64,000 nt of DNA from Actinomadura harenae (GTDB lineage: Bacteria; Actinomycetota; Actinomycetes; Streptosporangiales; Streptosporangiaceae), in contig NZ_RFFG01000029.1 of the NCBI RefSeq assembly GCF_003696215.1, positions 1-64,000 of the forward strand. Direction: 5' to 3'. The notes under the pieces were generated by a model. It ran no database searches. It worked only from the letters and a program-made list of their open reading frames with translations, and was not told the origin of the DNA. This document shows positions 17,147-25,673 of this stretch, piece after piece. Both the position numbers and the translations under genes were made by a program. Position 1 is the first letter of the stretch, and each line of letters begins with the position of its first letter.

Positions 17147-17913
17147 CCGTGCTGGACCTCGCGCAGGCCCCGGCGCGCCCGCCGCTCACGCGGCTCGCGC
17201 TGGTCGAGCTCCGCAAGATGACCGACACCCGCGCGGGGCGCTGGCTCCTGGCGATCATCGCGCTGGTCGCGGTCGCGACGGTCGTGGTGTTCATGTCCGT
17301 GCGACCGGCCGACGAGCAGTCGGCGGGCCAGTTGTTCGCGCTGTCGCAGATCGGGGTGGGCCTGCTGCTTCCGGTCGTCGGGATCCTCGCGGTCACCGGC
17401 GAGTGGTCGCAGCGGACGGCGCTGACGACGTTCGCGCTCGTCCCGCAGCGGCTCCGGGTCCTGACGGCCAAGCTGCTCGCGGCGGTCGTCCTCGCGACCG
17501 GGTTCGTGCTGCTCGGCCTGGCCCTGGGCGTCCTCGGCCGGGCGCTCGGCGGCGTCCTCGGGGTGTCGTCGGGCGACTGGGACCTGCCGGTCCGCGCGGT
17601 CGCCTCGATGCTGCTGGTGGAGATCGCGACGGTGCTGATCGGCGTCGCCTTCGGCGCGCTGCTGATGAACACGCCGGTCGCGATCGTCCTGTACTTCGTC
17701 CTCCCGACGGTCTGGACGACGGTCGGCTCGATGGTGAAGGCCCTGCGCAGCGCGTCCGCGTGGCTGGACACGAACCGCGCCTTCGAGCCGCTCACCGGCG
17801 ACACCCCGGCCTCCGGGGTCGAGTGGGCGCGCGCGGGCACGGCCGTCGCCGTCTGGATGGTCGTCCCGCTGGTGATCGGCGCCTACCGCCTCATGAGGCG
17901 CGAGGTGAAGTAG
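17143..17913 (+). CDS. ABC-2 type transporter permease
   Basis: 256-residue integral membrane protein with about six hydrophobic segments: about 24-45, 62-82, 107-132, 155-185, then two C-terminal helices ending in AVWMVVPLVIGAYRLM. The N-terminus LTRLALVELRKMTDTRAGRW is typical of ABC-2 permeases. It overlaps the ATPase gene by four bases and is followed ten bases later by a strong terminator. It should form the membrane channel of the exporter with the preceding ATPase. Confidence 0.9.
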   Translation: MTVLDLAQAPARPPLTRLALVELRKMTDTRAGRWLLAIIALVAVATVVVFMSVRPADEQSAGQLFALSQIGVGLLLPVVGILAVTGEWSQRTALTTFALVPQRLRVLTAKLLAAVVLATGFVLLGLALGVLGRALGGVLGVSSGDWDLPVRAVASMLLVEIATVLIGVAFGALLMNTPVAIVLYFVLPTVWTTVGSMVKALRSASAWLDTNRAFEPLTGDTPASGVEWARAGTAVAVWMVVPLVIGAYRLMRREVK

Positions 17914-17922
17914 CACGAAGCA

Positions 17923-17961
17923 CGGAGGGGCCGCCTTTCTCACTCGAAGGCGGCCCCTCCG
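17923..17961 (+). terminator. Terminator after the ABC-2 export pair
   Basis: Perfect inverted repeat with 15-base arms including GGAGGGGCCGCCTT and its complement, a nine-base loop, then CGTTTCG. It isolates the exporter operon from the next kinase gene. Confidence 0.88.
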
Positions 17962-18004
17962 CGTTTCGCGCCGTCCTCGGCGGGCGTGTGCGACTCTGCT
18001 CAGG

Positions 18005-19219
18005 ATGGACGGGCGATTCGGAGCGATTCGGCACAGTCTGGTGCGCCGCCGACGAGACGACCTCGGGTGGGCGCCCTGGGCCGTGGACGCCGCGATCTGC
18101 CTGGTCGCGGCGTCGGGGAACCTGTACCGGATCGCCACGGGCACGGTGGAGGCGGGCGGCCGCCCCGCGGACGGGTGGGCGTTCGCGATCGGGGGCGTGA
18201 TGGCCGCGTGCCTGGCCGGACGCCGCCGGTGGCCCGCGCCCGTCCTGGCGTCCGTGTCGGCCCTGTGGGTGGTGTACCACGTCCTCGACTATCCGGGCGG
18301 GGCGCCCGCGGTCGCGGTGTGGGTGGCGCTGTACTCGGTGGCGGTCGCGCGGCGGCGCCGGATCGGGCTCGTCCTGGCCGGGCAGCTCATCGTGTCGGAC
18401 CTGGCGGGACGGATGCGCCACACCTCGGCGGGCCTGTTCGACTCCGTCCTGGACGGGTCGACCGTGGTGTTCGTGGCGATGCTGCTGCTCGGGGACGCCG
18501 TCCGGAGCAGGCGCGCGCGCCGGGTGGAGTTCGAGGGGCGCATCGCGGCACTCGCGGAGCGCCGTGAGCAGGAGACCGCCCAACGCCTCGCCCAGGAGCG
18601 CATCTGGATCGCCCGCGAACTGCATGACGTGTCCGCGCACACGATCGCGGTGATCGGAGTGCAGTCGAGTGTCGCGGCGGAGCTGCTCGACGACGATCCC
18701 CCGCGCGCGCGGGAGGCGCTGCTGGCCGTTCGGCGCGCGACGGCCGAGGCCCTCGGAGAGCTCAGGGTGGCCGTCCGGGTGCTGCGCGACGACGACGCCG
18801 ACGACACGGCCCCCGCTCCTGGGATCGACGACCTGGGGCGCCTCGTCCGCACCTACGGGGACGCCGGGCCTCGCATCGAGGTGCGGACGGAGGGCGAGGC
18901 CCGGCCGGTGCCGCGGCTCGTCGGCCTGACGGCGTACCGGATCGTCCAGGAGGCGCTGGCCAACGCCCTGCGGCATGGAGATCCCGGGACGGTCGAGGTC
19001 GTCGTCCGGTACCGTGGCGGCGGTCTTGATCTCGAGGTCCGGGACGACGGGCACGGCGCCCGGCACGACACGTCCGGCGGGCACGGCACGTCCGGCGGGC
19101 ACGGGCTGCGAGGCATGGCCGAACGCGCCGCCGGGCTCGGCGGGCACATCGAGGCCGCGGCGGCCCCCGAGGGGGGATTCCGGGTACGCGCCTGGCTGCC
19201 CGTCGGAGAGATGCCATGA
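18005..19219 (+). CDS. Sensor histidine kinase (HisKA_3 type)
   Basis: 404-residue membrane kinase. About five hydrophobic segments lie in residues 20-165, then a charged linker and IARELHDVSAHTIAVIG with phospho-acceptor His207. The HATPase domain holds TAYRIVQEALANALRHG and, near the end, a short repeat TSGGHGTSGGHG encoded by a duplicated GGCACG(T)TCCGGCGGGCAC element. The response regulator gene begins 37 bases later. It is a second pair independent of the one at 14-16 kb and separated from it by a terminator. Confidence 0.92.
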   Translation: MDGRFGAIRHSLVRRRRDDLGWAPWAVDAAICLVAASGNLYRIATGTVEAGGRPADGWAFAIGGVMAACLAGRRRWPAPVLASVSALWVVYHVLDYPGGAPAVAVWVALYSVAVARRRRIGLVLAGQLIVSDLAGRMRHTSAGLFDSVLDGSTVVFVAMLLLGDAVRSRRARRVEFEGRIAALAERREQETAQRLAQERIWIARELHDVSAHTIAVIGVQSSVAAELLDDDPPRAREALLAVRRATAEALGELRVAVRVLRDDDADDTAPAPGIDDLGRLVRTYGDAGPRIEVRTEGEARPVPRLVGLTAYRIVQEALANALRHGDPGTVEVVVRYRGGGLDLEVRDDGHGARHDTSGGHGTSGGHGLRGMAERAAGLGGHIEAAAAPEGGFRVRAWLPVGEMP

Positions 19220-19256
19220 TCCGGGTGAGCGCGTGGCCGTCCCACGGAGGAACGAC

Positions 19257-19925
19257 ATGATCCGGGTGCTGCTGGCCGACGACCAGACGCTGGTGCGGGC
19301 CGGGTTCCGGGTGCTGCTCGAACGCGCGGACGACATCGAGGTCGTCGGCGAGGCCGCGGACGGGGACGAGGCGATCGCGCTGGCCCGCGAGCACCGGCCC
19401 GACGTCGTCCTCATGGACGTCCGGATGCCCGGCACCGACGGCCTGGCCGCCACCCGCGCCGTCCTCGCGGACGAGCGGCTCGCGGCGACGAGGGTCGTGG
19501 TCCTGACTACGTTCGACGACGACGAGTACGTGTTCGGCGCCCTGCACGCGGGCGCGAGCGGCTTCCTCCTCAAGGACATCGATCCGGACGGGCTGCGACA
19601 GGCCGTCCGGACGGTGATGGCGGGCGACGCGCTCCTGTCCCCCCGCGTGACCAGACGCCTGATCTCGGCGTTCGTGGGCCGGACGGGCCGGACGCCGGTC
19701 GAGCCCGAGAGGCTCGGCACACTCACCGTCCGGGAGCGGGAGGTCGTGGCCCTCGTCGCGGAGGGCCTGACGAACCAGGACATCGCGGACCGGCTGGCCA
19801 TGCGTCCGATGACCGCGAAGACCCACGTCAACCGGGCGATGACGAAACTCGGCGCCCGCGACCGGGCCCATCTCGTCGTCATCGCCTACCGGTCGGGCCT
19901 GGCCGGGCTACCGCGCACGGAGTAG
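19257..19925 (+). CDS. LuxR/NarL-family response regulator
   Basis: 222-residue regulator with DD at residues 8-9, phosphorylation site D54 in VVLMDVRMPG, and a LuxR-type helix-turn-helix around LTVREREVVALVAEGLTNQDIADRLAM. The ATG is chosen because GGAGG lies seven bases upstream. Curiously, ATGATCCGGGTG also occurs 41 bases earlier, at the end of the kinase gene, but without a ribosome-binding site. It is the partner of the kinase at 18005-19219. No transporter follows, so the target genes are not obvious. Confidence 0.93.
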   Translation: MIRVLLADDQTLVRAGFRVLLERADDIEVVGEAADGDEAIALAREHRPDVVLMDVRMPGTDGLAATRAVLADERLAATRVVVLTTFDDDEYVFGALHAGASGFLLKDIDPDGLRQAVRTVMAGDALLSPRVTRRLISAFVGRTGRTPVEPERLGTLTVREREVVALVAEGLTNQDIADRLAMRPMTAKTHVNRAMTKLGARDRAHLVVIAYRSGLAGLPRTE

Positions 19926-20005
19926 CGCCCCTACCGCGAACATCGCAGAACGAAGCGTCCCCGGGGCCGACGGAATCCGGCGCGCCTTTCCGTACCGTCC
20001 TGCAC

Positions 20006-20617
20006 ATGGTTGCGAACAAGGGATTCATCGCCGGGAGCTGCCTGATTCTCGCCCCGGTCCTCCAAGCCATTTCGACGTTCTTCTGGCAGGCGGACCGCCA
20101 GGGAATCAGCACCGGCACGCTCATCGTGCTCTCGACCCCCTGCTGGATCGTCGGCCTGGCGTACATCTTCCACGACATCGAGAAACGCGTCCCCCGCTAT
20201 GCGGCGATCGCCTTCCCCCTGGCGGTGTACGGCTGTGTCGGCGGCGCCTCCTTCGGCCTCCAGGGCATGTACGAGGAACTCTTCGGAGTAAGCCACGACC
20301 ACACCGTCGACCTCATAGGGCAACACCCCGCCGCGGCGTTCATCACCCTGTGGATGGGAGGTCCTCTGTTCCCCATGAGCCTGATCGCACTCGGCGCCGT
20401 CCTCACCCGTATCAAATACGTCCCACTTCCCACGGGCGCCCTCATCGTGGCCGGCGGCATCATCTTCCCCCTGAGCAGAATCCCCCGCGAGGCCACCATC
20501 GCCCACATGGCCGACCTCATCCTGCTCCTCCCCTTCACCCACCTCGCCGTCCAGACCCTGAGGAACACACCAGCCAGAACGACGACACCGGCAGCCGTCC
20601 GAACAGAACACTCTTGA
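20006..20617 (+). CDS. Six-helix membrane protein of unknown function
   Basis: 203 residues with six predicted membrane segments at about 6-26, 37-57, 65-87, 108-133, 142-157 and 163-185 and a short polar C-terminus. No motif identifies an activity. Small membrane proteins of this type near two-component systems are common in actinomycetes and mostly uncharacterised. The ATG has only a weak ribosome-binding site. Its codon use includes more ACC/CCC runs but is not clearly foreign. Confidence 0.7.
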   Translation: MVANKGFIAGSCLILAPVLQAISTFFWQADRQGISTGTLIVLSTPCWIVGLAYIFHDIEKRVPRYAAIAFPLAVYGCVGGASFGLQGMYEELFGVSHDHTVDLIGQHPAAAFITLWMGGPLFPMSLIALGAVLTRIKYVPLPTGALIVAGGIIFPLSRIPREATIAHMADLILLLPFTHLAVQTLRNTPARTTTPAAVRTEHS

Positions 20618-20887
20618 TCCCACCGCAACATCACGGGCGTTGGGGCCCTCTGGGCCGGGGACGGACCGAGGGCCGGTCCGGTCGGCGGGATTCCGCACCG
20701 AATCGCGTGACATGCCACCATGCCTGTTCATGCTGAATTCGGCGTGATCATTTACTCTTCGGGGCGTTGGTTTCTCTCCCGCCGCTGGTACATCCTTCAC
20801 GAGATGCGCGGGACGGGCGGCGAAGGTGCGGGGCACGGCCGCCCGGCGCACTCAGATGCCGGTTGACGACTTCGCCGAACCCGACGG

Positions 20888-22549
20888 ATGGACATGAGGA
20901 CTGCGGAACCCGCCCAGGCTGCCGTTCCCGTATACCGAACGAGCAAGGGAAGACTGGTCGCCGACTGGCTGTCCACGACCGACCACAAGAAGATCGGGTA
21001 CCTCTACCTGATCACCTCCTTCGCCTTCTTCCTGTTCGGCGGCGTCCTGGCCTTGCTGATCCGGGCCGAACTCCTCAGGCCCGGCCTCCAGATCTTCAGC
21101 AACGAGCGGTTCAACCAGGCGTTCACGATCCACGGCACGATCATGCTGCTGATGTTCGCGACCCCGCTCTTCGCGGGCTTCACGAACGTGATCATGCCGC
21201 TGCAGATAGGCGCGCCCGACGTCGCGTTCCCGCGCGTGAACATGCTGGCCTACTGGCTGTACCTGTTCGGCAGCCTGATCGTCGTGGCGGCCTTCCTGAC
21301 CCCGGGCGGCGCGGCGCCGTTCGGCTGGACCGGCTACTCCCCGCTCACGGACGCCGTGCGCTCGCCGAACGTCGGTGGCGACATGTGGGTGATGGGCCTC
21401 GCCATGTCGGGCTTCGGCACGATCATGGGCGCGGTCAACTTCATCACCACGATCCTGTGCATGCGCGCTCCGGGCATGACCATGTTCCGGATGCCGATCT
21501 TCGTGTGGAACGTCCTGCTGACCTCGGTCCTGGTGCTGCTGGCGTTCCCGATTCTCGCCGCGGCGCTGCTGGCTTTGGAGGCCGACCGCAAGTTCGGCGC
21601 GCACGTGTACGACGCCGCGACCGGCGGCGCGTTGTTGTGGCAACACCTCTTCTGGTTCTTCGGACACCCAGAGGTGTACATCATCGCGTTGCCCTTCTTC
21701 GGCATCGTGACCGAGATCCTGCCGGTGTTCAGCCGCAAGCCGTTGTTCGGCTACATCGGCCTCATCTTCGCCACCATCTCGATCGCGGGCCTGTCGATGG
21801 CCGTGTGGGCGCACCACATGTTCGTGACCGGCCAGGTATTGCTGCCGTTCTTCTCGTTCATGACGTTCCTCATCGCCGTCCCGACAGGCGTGAAGTTCTT
21901 CAACTGGATCGGAACGATCTGGCGAGGGCAACTCACGTTCGAGACGCCGATGCTCTGGTCGATCGGCTTCCTGGTCACCTTCCTCTTCGGTGGCCTGACC
22001 GGCGTCATCCTGGCGTCCCCGCCGATGGACTTCCAGCTGTCGGACTCCTACTTCGTGGTGGCGCACTTCCACTACACCGTCTTCGGCACCGTCGTGTTCG
22101 CGATGTTCGCCGGCTTCTACTTCTGGTGGCCGAAGTTCACCGGCACGATGCTCAACGAGCGGCTCGGCAAGATCCACTTCTGGCTGCTGTTCATCGGCTT
22201 CCACGGCACGTTCCTTGTCCAGCACTGGCTGGGCGCGGCGGGCATGCCGCGCCGGTACGCCGACTACGCGAGCGAGTTCACCGGGCTGAACGAGGTGTCC
22301 TCGATCTTCTCGTTCATCCTCGGCGCGTCCATGCTGCCGTTCTTCTACAACGTGTACATCACGTGGAGGAAGGGCGATCGGGTCAAGGTCGACGACCCCT
22401 GGGGTTGGGGAAACTCCCTGGAGTGGGCCACTTCATGCCCACCCCCTCGCCACAATTTCCTTTCGATCCCGCAGATCAGGTCGGAGCGACCCGCGTTCGA
22501 CCTGCACCATCCCTATCTGGGTGCCCCGTCCAAGCAAGTCGAGACGTAG
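20888..22549 (+). CDS. ctaD: Cytochrome c oxidase subunit I (isolated copy)
   Basis: Catalytic subunit of an aa3-type terminal oxidase in the cell membrane (553 residues, about 12 helices). It has TTDHKKIGYLYLITS at the N-terminus, heme ligand regions FTIHGTIMLLMFATP and VAHFHYTVFG, the cross-linked His-Tyr segment GHPEVYI, and the two CuB histidines in VWAHHMF. The sequence looks complete and functional. No ctaC, ctaE or cytochrome bc genes are nearby, so this is probably a second, stand-alone copy that must use subunits encoded elsewhere. The ATG at 20888 or 20894 could be used. Confidence 0.93.
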   Translation: MDMRTAEPAQAAVPVYRTSKGRLVADWLSTTDHKKIGYLYLITSFAFFLFGGVLALLIRAELLRPGLQIFSNERFNQAFTIHGTIMLLMFATPLFAGFTNVIMPLQIGAPDVAFPRVNMLAYWLYLFGSLIVVAAFLTPGGAAPFGWTGYSPLTDAVRSPNVGGDMWVMGLAMSGFGTIMGAVNFITTILCMRAPGMTMFRMPIFVWNVLLTSVLVLLAFPILAAALLALEADRKFGAHVYDAATGGALLWQHLFWFFGHPEVYIIALPFFGIVTEILPVFSRKPLFGYIGLIFATISIAGLSMAVWAHHMFVTGQVLLPFFSFMTFLIAVPTGVKFFNWIGTIWRGQLTFETPMLWSIGFLVTFLFGGLTGVILASPPMDFQLSDSYFVVAHFHYTVFGTVVFAMFAGFYFWWPKFTGTMLNERLGKIHFWLLFIGFHGTFLVQHWLGAAGMPRRYADYASEFTGLNEVSSIFSFILGASMLPFFYNVYITWRKGDRVKVDDPWGWGNSLEWATSCPPPRHNFLSIPQIRSERPAFDLHHPYLGAPSKQVET

Positions 22550-22626
22550 GGGCGCGCGCACTGGTCCGGCATCAATGGGCTTAGCCGGCCCGTGAGTCCC
22601 TTTCACGATGAGTCAAGGGAGACAGA

Positions 22627-23331
22627 ATGAGAGAGAAATGCACAATCCTTCTGCGGCGTGCCGCCCTGCCGGGGCTGGCAGCGGTGCTGCTGACCGGGCT
22701 TGCAGCGACCGGCCAGGCGGCGGCCGACAGCGGTGACGGCAAGGCAAAGTGGCCCTGCCCGGTCAAGTGCCCGCCGAGAAAGCACGGTCGTCCCGGGCCC
22801 CCCGGCCCTCCTGGTCCTCCCGGGGCCCCTGGAGCCGCGGGACCGGAAGGACCGGCTGGCCCCACAGGACCGGAAGGACCAACGGGACCGGAAGGACCGA
22901 CGGGACCGGAAGGACCGACGGGAGCGACAGGACCGGAAGGGCCGACGGGGCCAGAAGGGCCGACAGGGCCAGAAGGACCAACAGGAGCAACAGGACCGGA
23001 GGGAGCGACAGGGCCAGAAGGGCCGACGGGGCCACAGGGGCCGACAGGACCAGAGGGGCCGAGAGGACCGGCCGGACCGACGCTGCCGCCAGAGATCCTC
23101 CAGGAGACCCACACACTGGTGTCCCAGCTCAACACGGGAACCGCGACCTGCCCGCCGGGAACCTTCATCACGGGTGGTGGGCTGGTGACGCCCCTGGGAG
23201 GCAACAACCTCACCATCCAGCAGTACGCGTCCTTCCCGTCAGCCGCGAACACGTGGACCGTGTCGTTCGTCAATCCGGTTAGCACCACGGGTTCCTACAG
23301 CGTTTACGCCATATGCCTTCCCGCTACCTGA
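22627..23331 (+). CDS. Secreted collagen-like repeat protein
   Basis: 234 residues. A Sec signal peptide (about 1-33, cleavage near QAAA-DS) is followed by a short linker with two cysteines, an uninterrupted run of 33 Gly-X-Y triplets at residues 54-152 (mostly GPE, GPT and GPP) and a C-terminal domain of about 80 residues with two cysteines (ATCPPGTF... and ...YAICLPAT), probably beta-rich. Bacterial collagen-like proteins form triple helices and often act in surface adhesion or as structural stalks; the role here is unknown. AAGGGAGACAG precedes the ATG. Confidence 0.88.
   Translation: MREKCTILLRRAALPGLAAVLLTGLAATGQAAADSGDGKAKWPCPVKCPPRKHGRPGPPGPPGPPGAPGAAGPEGPAGPTGPEGPTGPEGPTGPEGPTGATGPEGPTGPEGPTGPEGPTGATGPEGATGPEGPTGPQGPTGPEGPRGPAGPTLPPEILQETHTLVSQLNTGTATCPPGTFITGGGLVTPLGGNNLTIQQYASFPSAANTWTVSFVNPVSTTGSYSVYAICLPAT
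22786..23082 (+). repeat. Gly-X-Y coding repeat
   Basis: In-frame nine- and 18-base repeats built from GGACCGGAAGGACCGACG-like units encode 33 collagen triplets. The units are nearly identical in the middle of the array and diverge at its ends, a sign of recent expansion by slippage or recombination. Confidence 0.9.
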
Positions 23332-23368
23332 ATGGGCTGACGGAGCGGCAACGAGGACCTCGGAGCTG

Positions 23369-23887
23369 TTACGCGAAGCGCCAGCGGGTGGCGCCGAAGG
23401 GGGTGGCCAGGGCCACGCCTACGGCGGCGTGGGTGGTGAAGCGGTAGAGGTGCCAGGGGGCCGGGCCCGCGCTCTGGGCGCTGTAGGGGGCGGTGATGGC
23501 GTCGCCGTCCCGCTCGGCGGGCCAGCCGCCGGCGGCGTAGATGTCGGCGACGCGGGCGATCTCGGCGTGGTCGGTGGTGCGGACGGCGTCGCCTTCGAGG
23601 ACGAGGTCGACGCCCGGCAGCCGCATGGAGATCGTGCAGGCGGGGTTGGCCGCGAGGCGCCGCGACTTGCGGGACTCGGGGCCGCTGGTGAAGTAGAGGT
23701 GGCCTTCGGACTCGGCGGCGCCGATGCCCGCCGAGTGCGGACGGCCGGACGGGCCGACGGTTCCGAGGAAGACCGGGGTCTCCATCATCGGAAGGCCGGC
23801 GTCGAGGGCCGCGGAGACCCGGTTCCAGGGCAGTTTCGCGTCACCGTAGATGTTGAGGTCGGTCGCTTCGACGGGCTCCGGCAGCAT
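23369..23887 (-). CDS. Pyridoxamine 5'-phosphate oxidase-fold (flavin-binding) family protein
   Basis: 172-residue split-barrel protein resembling PPOX-family FMN- or F420-binding enzymes: VFLGTVGPSGRPHSAGIGAAESEGHLYFTSGPESRKSRRLAANP gives the strand pattern and the Arg/Lys phosphate contacts. The substrate is unknown. The ATG at 23887 is chosen because GAGGGGGAAG lies upstream; a longer frame begins at 23923 without support. An HxlR regulator on the same strand starts farther upstream, and an F420/NADP-type reductase gene is divergent from that regulator, so the three may share a redox role. Confidence 0.82.
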   Translation of the reverse strand: MLPEPVEATDLNIYGDAKLPWNRVSAALDAGLPMMETPVFLGTVGPSGRPHSAGIGAAESEGHLYFTSGPESRKSRRLAANPACTISMRLPGVDLVLEGDAVRTTDHAEIARVADIYAAGGWPAERDGDAITAPYSAQSAGPAPWHLYRFTTHAAVGVALATPFGATRWRFA

Positions 23888-23955
23888 GGTCTTCCCCCTC
23901 GTCGTCGGTTCAGGAGTGACCACCGGGTGGGCCTGAGCTCAGCGGCGGTCGCCCC

Positions 23956-24309
23956 TCATCCTGCCTCGGCGGCCTCCTGAGCTGCGAGGAGTTCGTCGGC
24001 GTGTCCGTCGAGCCAGTGTCCGAGAGAGCGGAGCGGGCCGTCCAGGAGGGTGCGGCCGAGCGGGGTGAGCCCGTAGTCGACGCGGGGCGGGGCCTCGGCG
24101 AACGAGCGCCGGGTGACCAGGCCGTTCGCGAGCAGCCGGTTGAGGGATTCGGTCAGCACCTTGTCGCTGACGCCGCCGATGGCGTCCTTCAGGACGCGGC
24201 GGCGCAGCGGCTCGTCGCGCAGCGCGACGATGATGAGCGGGTCCCAGGTGTGCGCGAGGAGTTCCAGGCCCGCGCGGAGCCGGCAGTCGACGATCAGGTC
24301 ATCCGTCAC
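23956..24309 (-). CDS. HxlR-family transcriptional regulator
   Basis: 117-residue winged helix regulator of the HxlR type, often responsive to aldehydes, quinones or redox stress. Typical segments are DCRLRAGLELLAHTWDPLIIVALRDEPLRR, the recognition helix region ISDKVLTESLNRLLANGLVTR (here GGVSDKVLTE), and the wing YGLTPLGRTLL. No N-terminal cysteine of the kind used for redox sensing in some members is present apart from C9. The GTG start is the only in-frame choice with a reasonable N-terminus. It is divergent from the reductase gene, with a palindrome between them. Confidence 0.9.
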   Translation of the reverse strand: MTDDLIVDCRLRAGLELLAHTWDPLIIVALRDEPLRRRVLKDAIGGVSDKVLTESLNRLLANGLVTRRSFAEAPPRVDYGLTPLGRTLLDGPLRSLGHWLDGHADELLAAQEAAEAG

Positions 24310-24328
24310 GGATCCATGGTCCCCGATT

Positions 24329-24354
24329 CGAAACGTACCGGACGGTGCGTTTCG
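24329..24354. promoter_or_regulatory. Probable HxlR operator
   Basis: A 26-base dyad with perfect seven-base outer arms CGAAACG and CGTTTCG and inner matching ACCG/CGGT. It sits between the divergent HxlR regulator and the reductase gene, 20 bases from the regulator start and 46 from the reductase start. Confidence 0.7.
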
Positions 24355-24399
24355 GAATGCCTACGTTGGCCCCTCCGACCAGCGAGGGAAGGCTGAGAG

Positions 24400-25008
24400 A
24401 TGCGCATCGGGATCATCGGGACGGGCCACATGGCGAAGGCGCTCGGGACGGCCTGGGTCCGGGCGGGACACGACGTGGCGATCGCGGGCCGGTCGCCGGG
24501 CAAGGCGCAGGCGCTCGCGGACGAGTCGGGCGCGGGCGCGGTGCCTCTGGAGGAGGTCGCCGTCGGACGCGATGCGGTGCTGGTCGTCGTCCCGTGGGAC
24601 GCGGCCGAGCACATGGTCGCCCTGGCGGACGTCCCGGACGGGACGGCCCTCATCGACGCGACCAATGCGGTGGAGCACGGGGTCGGCACGCTGGTCATCG
24701 GGCCCGGCGAGTCGATGGCGGGACGGATCGCGCAGGCCGCGCCCGGCGCGCACGTCGTGAAGGCGTTCCACACGTTCCCGTTCATGCGGTGGACGCAGCC
24801 GTCCGAAGGCCGTGCGCCAATCGTCCTGATGTGCGGGGACGACCCGGGCGCGCTCGAGACGGTCGGTGACCTCGCCCGGGACCTGGGCGGGGAGCCGGTC
24901 GTCCTCGGCGGGCTGGACCGGGCCCGGCAGTCGGAGGAGGTCGCCGGATTCATCATCGGAATGGCCTTTGCCGGACATGATCCGTCCGCCGCGGTTCCCG
25001 CTGCCTGA
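24400..25008 (+). CDS. NAD(P)-binding F420-dependent NADP reductase-like protein
   Basis: 202-residue Rossmann protein of the F420H2:NADP oxidoreductase-like group. The N-terminal IGIIGTGHMAKALGTAW is a GxGxxA-type nucleotide motif, AGRSP follows strand two, and VVKAFHTFPF occurs where related proteins have VVKAFNT. The actual cofactor pair is not provable from sequence. It is divergent from the HxlR gene with a shared operator-like palindrome, so induction by an HxlR ligand is likely. Ribosome-binding site GGGAAGGCTGAGAG precedes the ATG. Confidence 0.85.
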   Translation: MRIGIIGTGHMAKALGTAWVRAGHDVAIAGRSPGKAQALADESGAGAVPLEEVAVGRDAVLVVVPWDAAEHMVALADVPDGTALIDATNAVEHGVGTLVIGPGESMAGRIAQAAPGAHVVKAFHTFPFMRWTQPSEGRAPIVLMCGDDPGALETVGDLARDLGGEPVVLGGLDRARQSEEVAGFIIGMAFAGHDPSAAVPAA

Positions 25009-25034
25009 CCCTTCGCCGACTACGGTGGGCGGGC

Positions 25035-25583
25035 ATGACGGTGCAGCTCCCCGACACGGTTCACTACCGCGACCGGGCGTACTCCCTGACGGGGAAAGAG
25101 GGCGGCGGGCTGTTCGACCCGCCCGCCCACGGCCTGAAGCCCGCCTGGATGTCGACCGGCTGCTACCGCGGCTTCCTCTGCGAGTACGCGGTGGCGGACG
25201 GCGCGCTCGTCCTGACCGGCTTGGAAATGGGCACGAAGAGCGAGGCACCGGCGCTGTTCGGAGTCGAACCCTTCGAGGGGATCCACGGCCCCCGCTACGA
25301 GGGCCTTCACGCACCGGTGCCCTTCACCGGACGGCTGCTGCTCGGCGACGAATTCGACTTCGGGCTGTACGTCCCCATGGGATATCCGAGCGCGTGGAAG
25401 TTCGAGGAGGTGTGGGAGCTGGCCTTCGAGGACGGCCGCCTGACCACCGCACGCGACCGCTCGGAGGACGCCGCGCGGCGCCGCGCCGACCCGCGACCCG
25501 GTGACCTCCCACCACCCCGCGACGACCACGAGGCGACCCAAGCCTGGATCGAGCGGGTCTTCACTCTCGGCTTCGACCTCTGA
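25035..25583 (+). CDS. Hypothetical protein
   Basis: 182 residues, soluble and mixed alpha/beta, with no signal peptide or membrane segment. I do not recognise a family. Motif-like segments are MSTGCYRGFLCEYAV, TGRLLLGDEFDFGLYVPMGY and the aromatic-rich WKFEEVWELAFEDGRL. It starts 26 bases after the reductase gene on the same strand and has normal codon use, so it is probably real and possibly co-transcribed. Confidence 0.7.
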   Translation: MTVQLPDTVHYRDRAYSLTGKEGGGLFDPPAHGLKPAWMSTGCYRGFLCEYAVADGALVLTGLEMGTKSEAPALFGVEPFEGIHGPRYEGLHAPVPFTGRLLLGDEFDFGLYVPMGYPSAWKFEEVWELAFEDGRLTTARDRSEDAARRRADPRPGDLPPPRDDHEATQAWIERVFTLGFDL

Positions 25584-25673
25584 CCGCGGGCGGCGTCCGC
25601 CGCCGGCGACGTGTGCCGGTCACTGGTCGCCGGGGCGGATGCCCGCAGGTCAGGGCGTGGCGGCGGCGGGCTG

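Noticed and set aside
20618..20887. Possible promoter region of ctaD
   Set aside because: AT-richer stretch near 20750 but no convincing -35/-10 pair; left unannotated.
22786..23082. CRISPR-like repetitive array
   Set aside because: Repeats are short, contiguous, in frame and encode Gly-X-Y; there are no spacers.
22581..23288. Antisense frame encoding GPxGPx repeats opposite the collagen-like gene
   Set aside because: The proline/glycine codons are complementary, so a collagen repeat automatically gives a collagen-like antisense frame. Signal peptide and ribosome-binding site exist only on the + strand.
24321..24335. tRNA T-loop-like GATTCGAAAC
   Set aside because: Part of the HxlR operator dyad; no cloverleaf can be drawn. 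No tRNA was found elsewhere.
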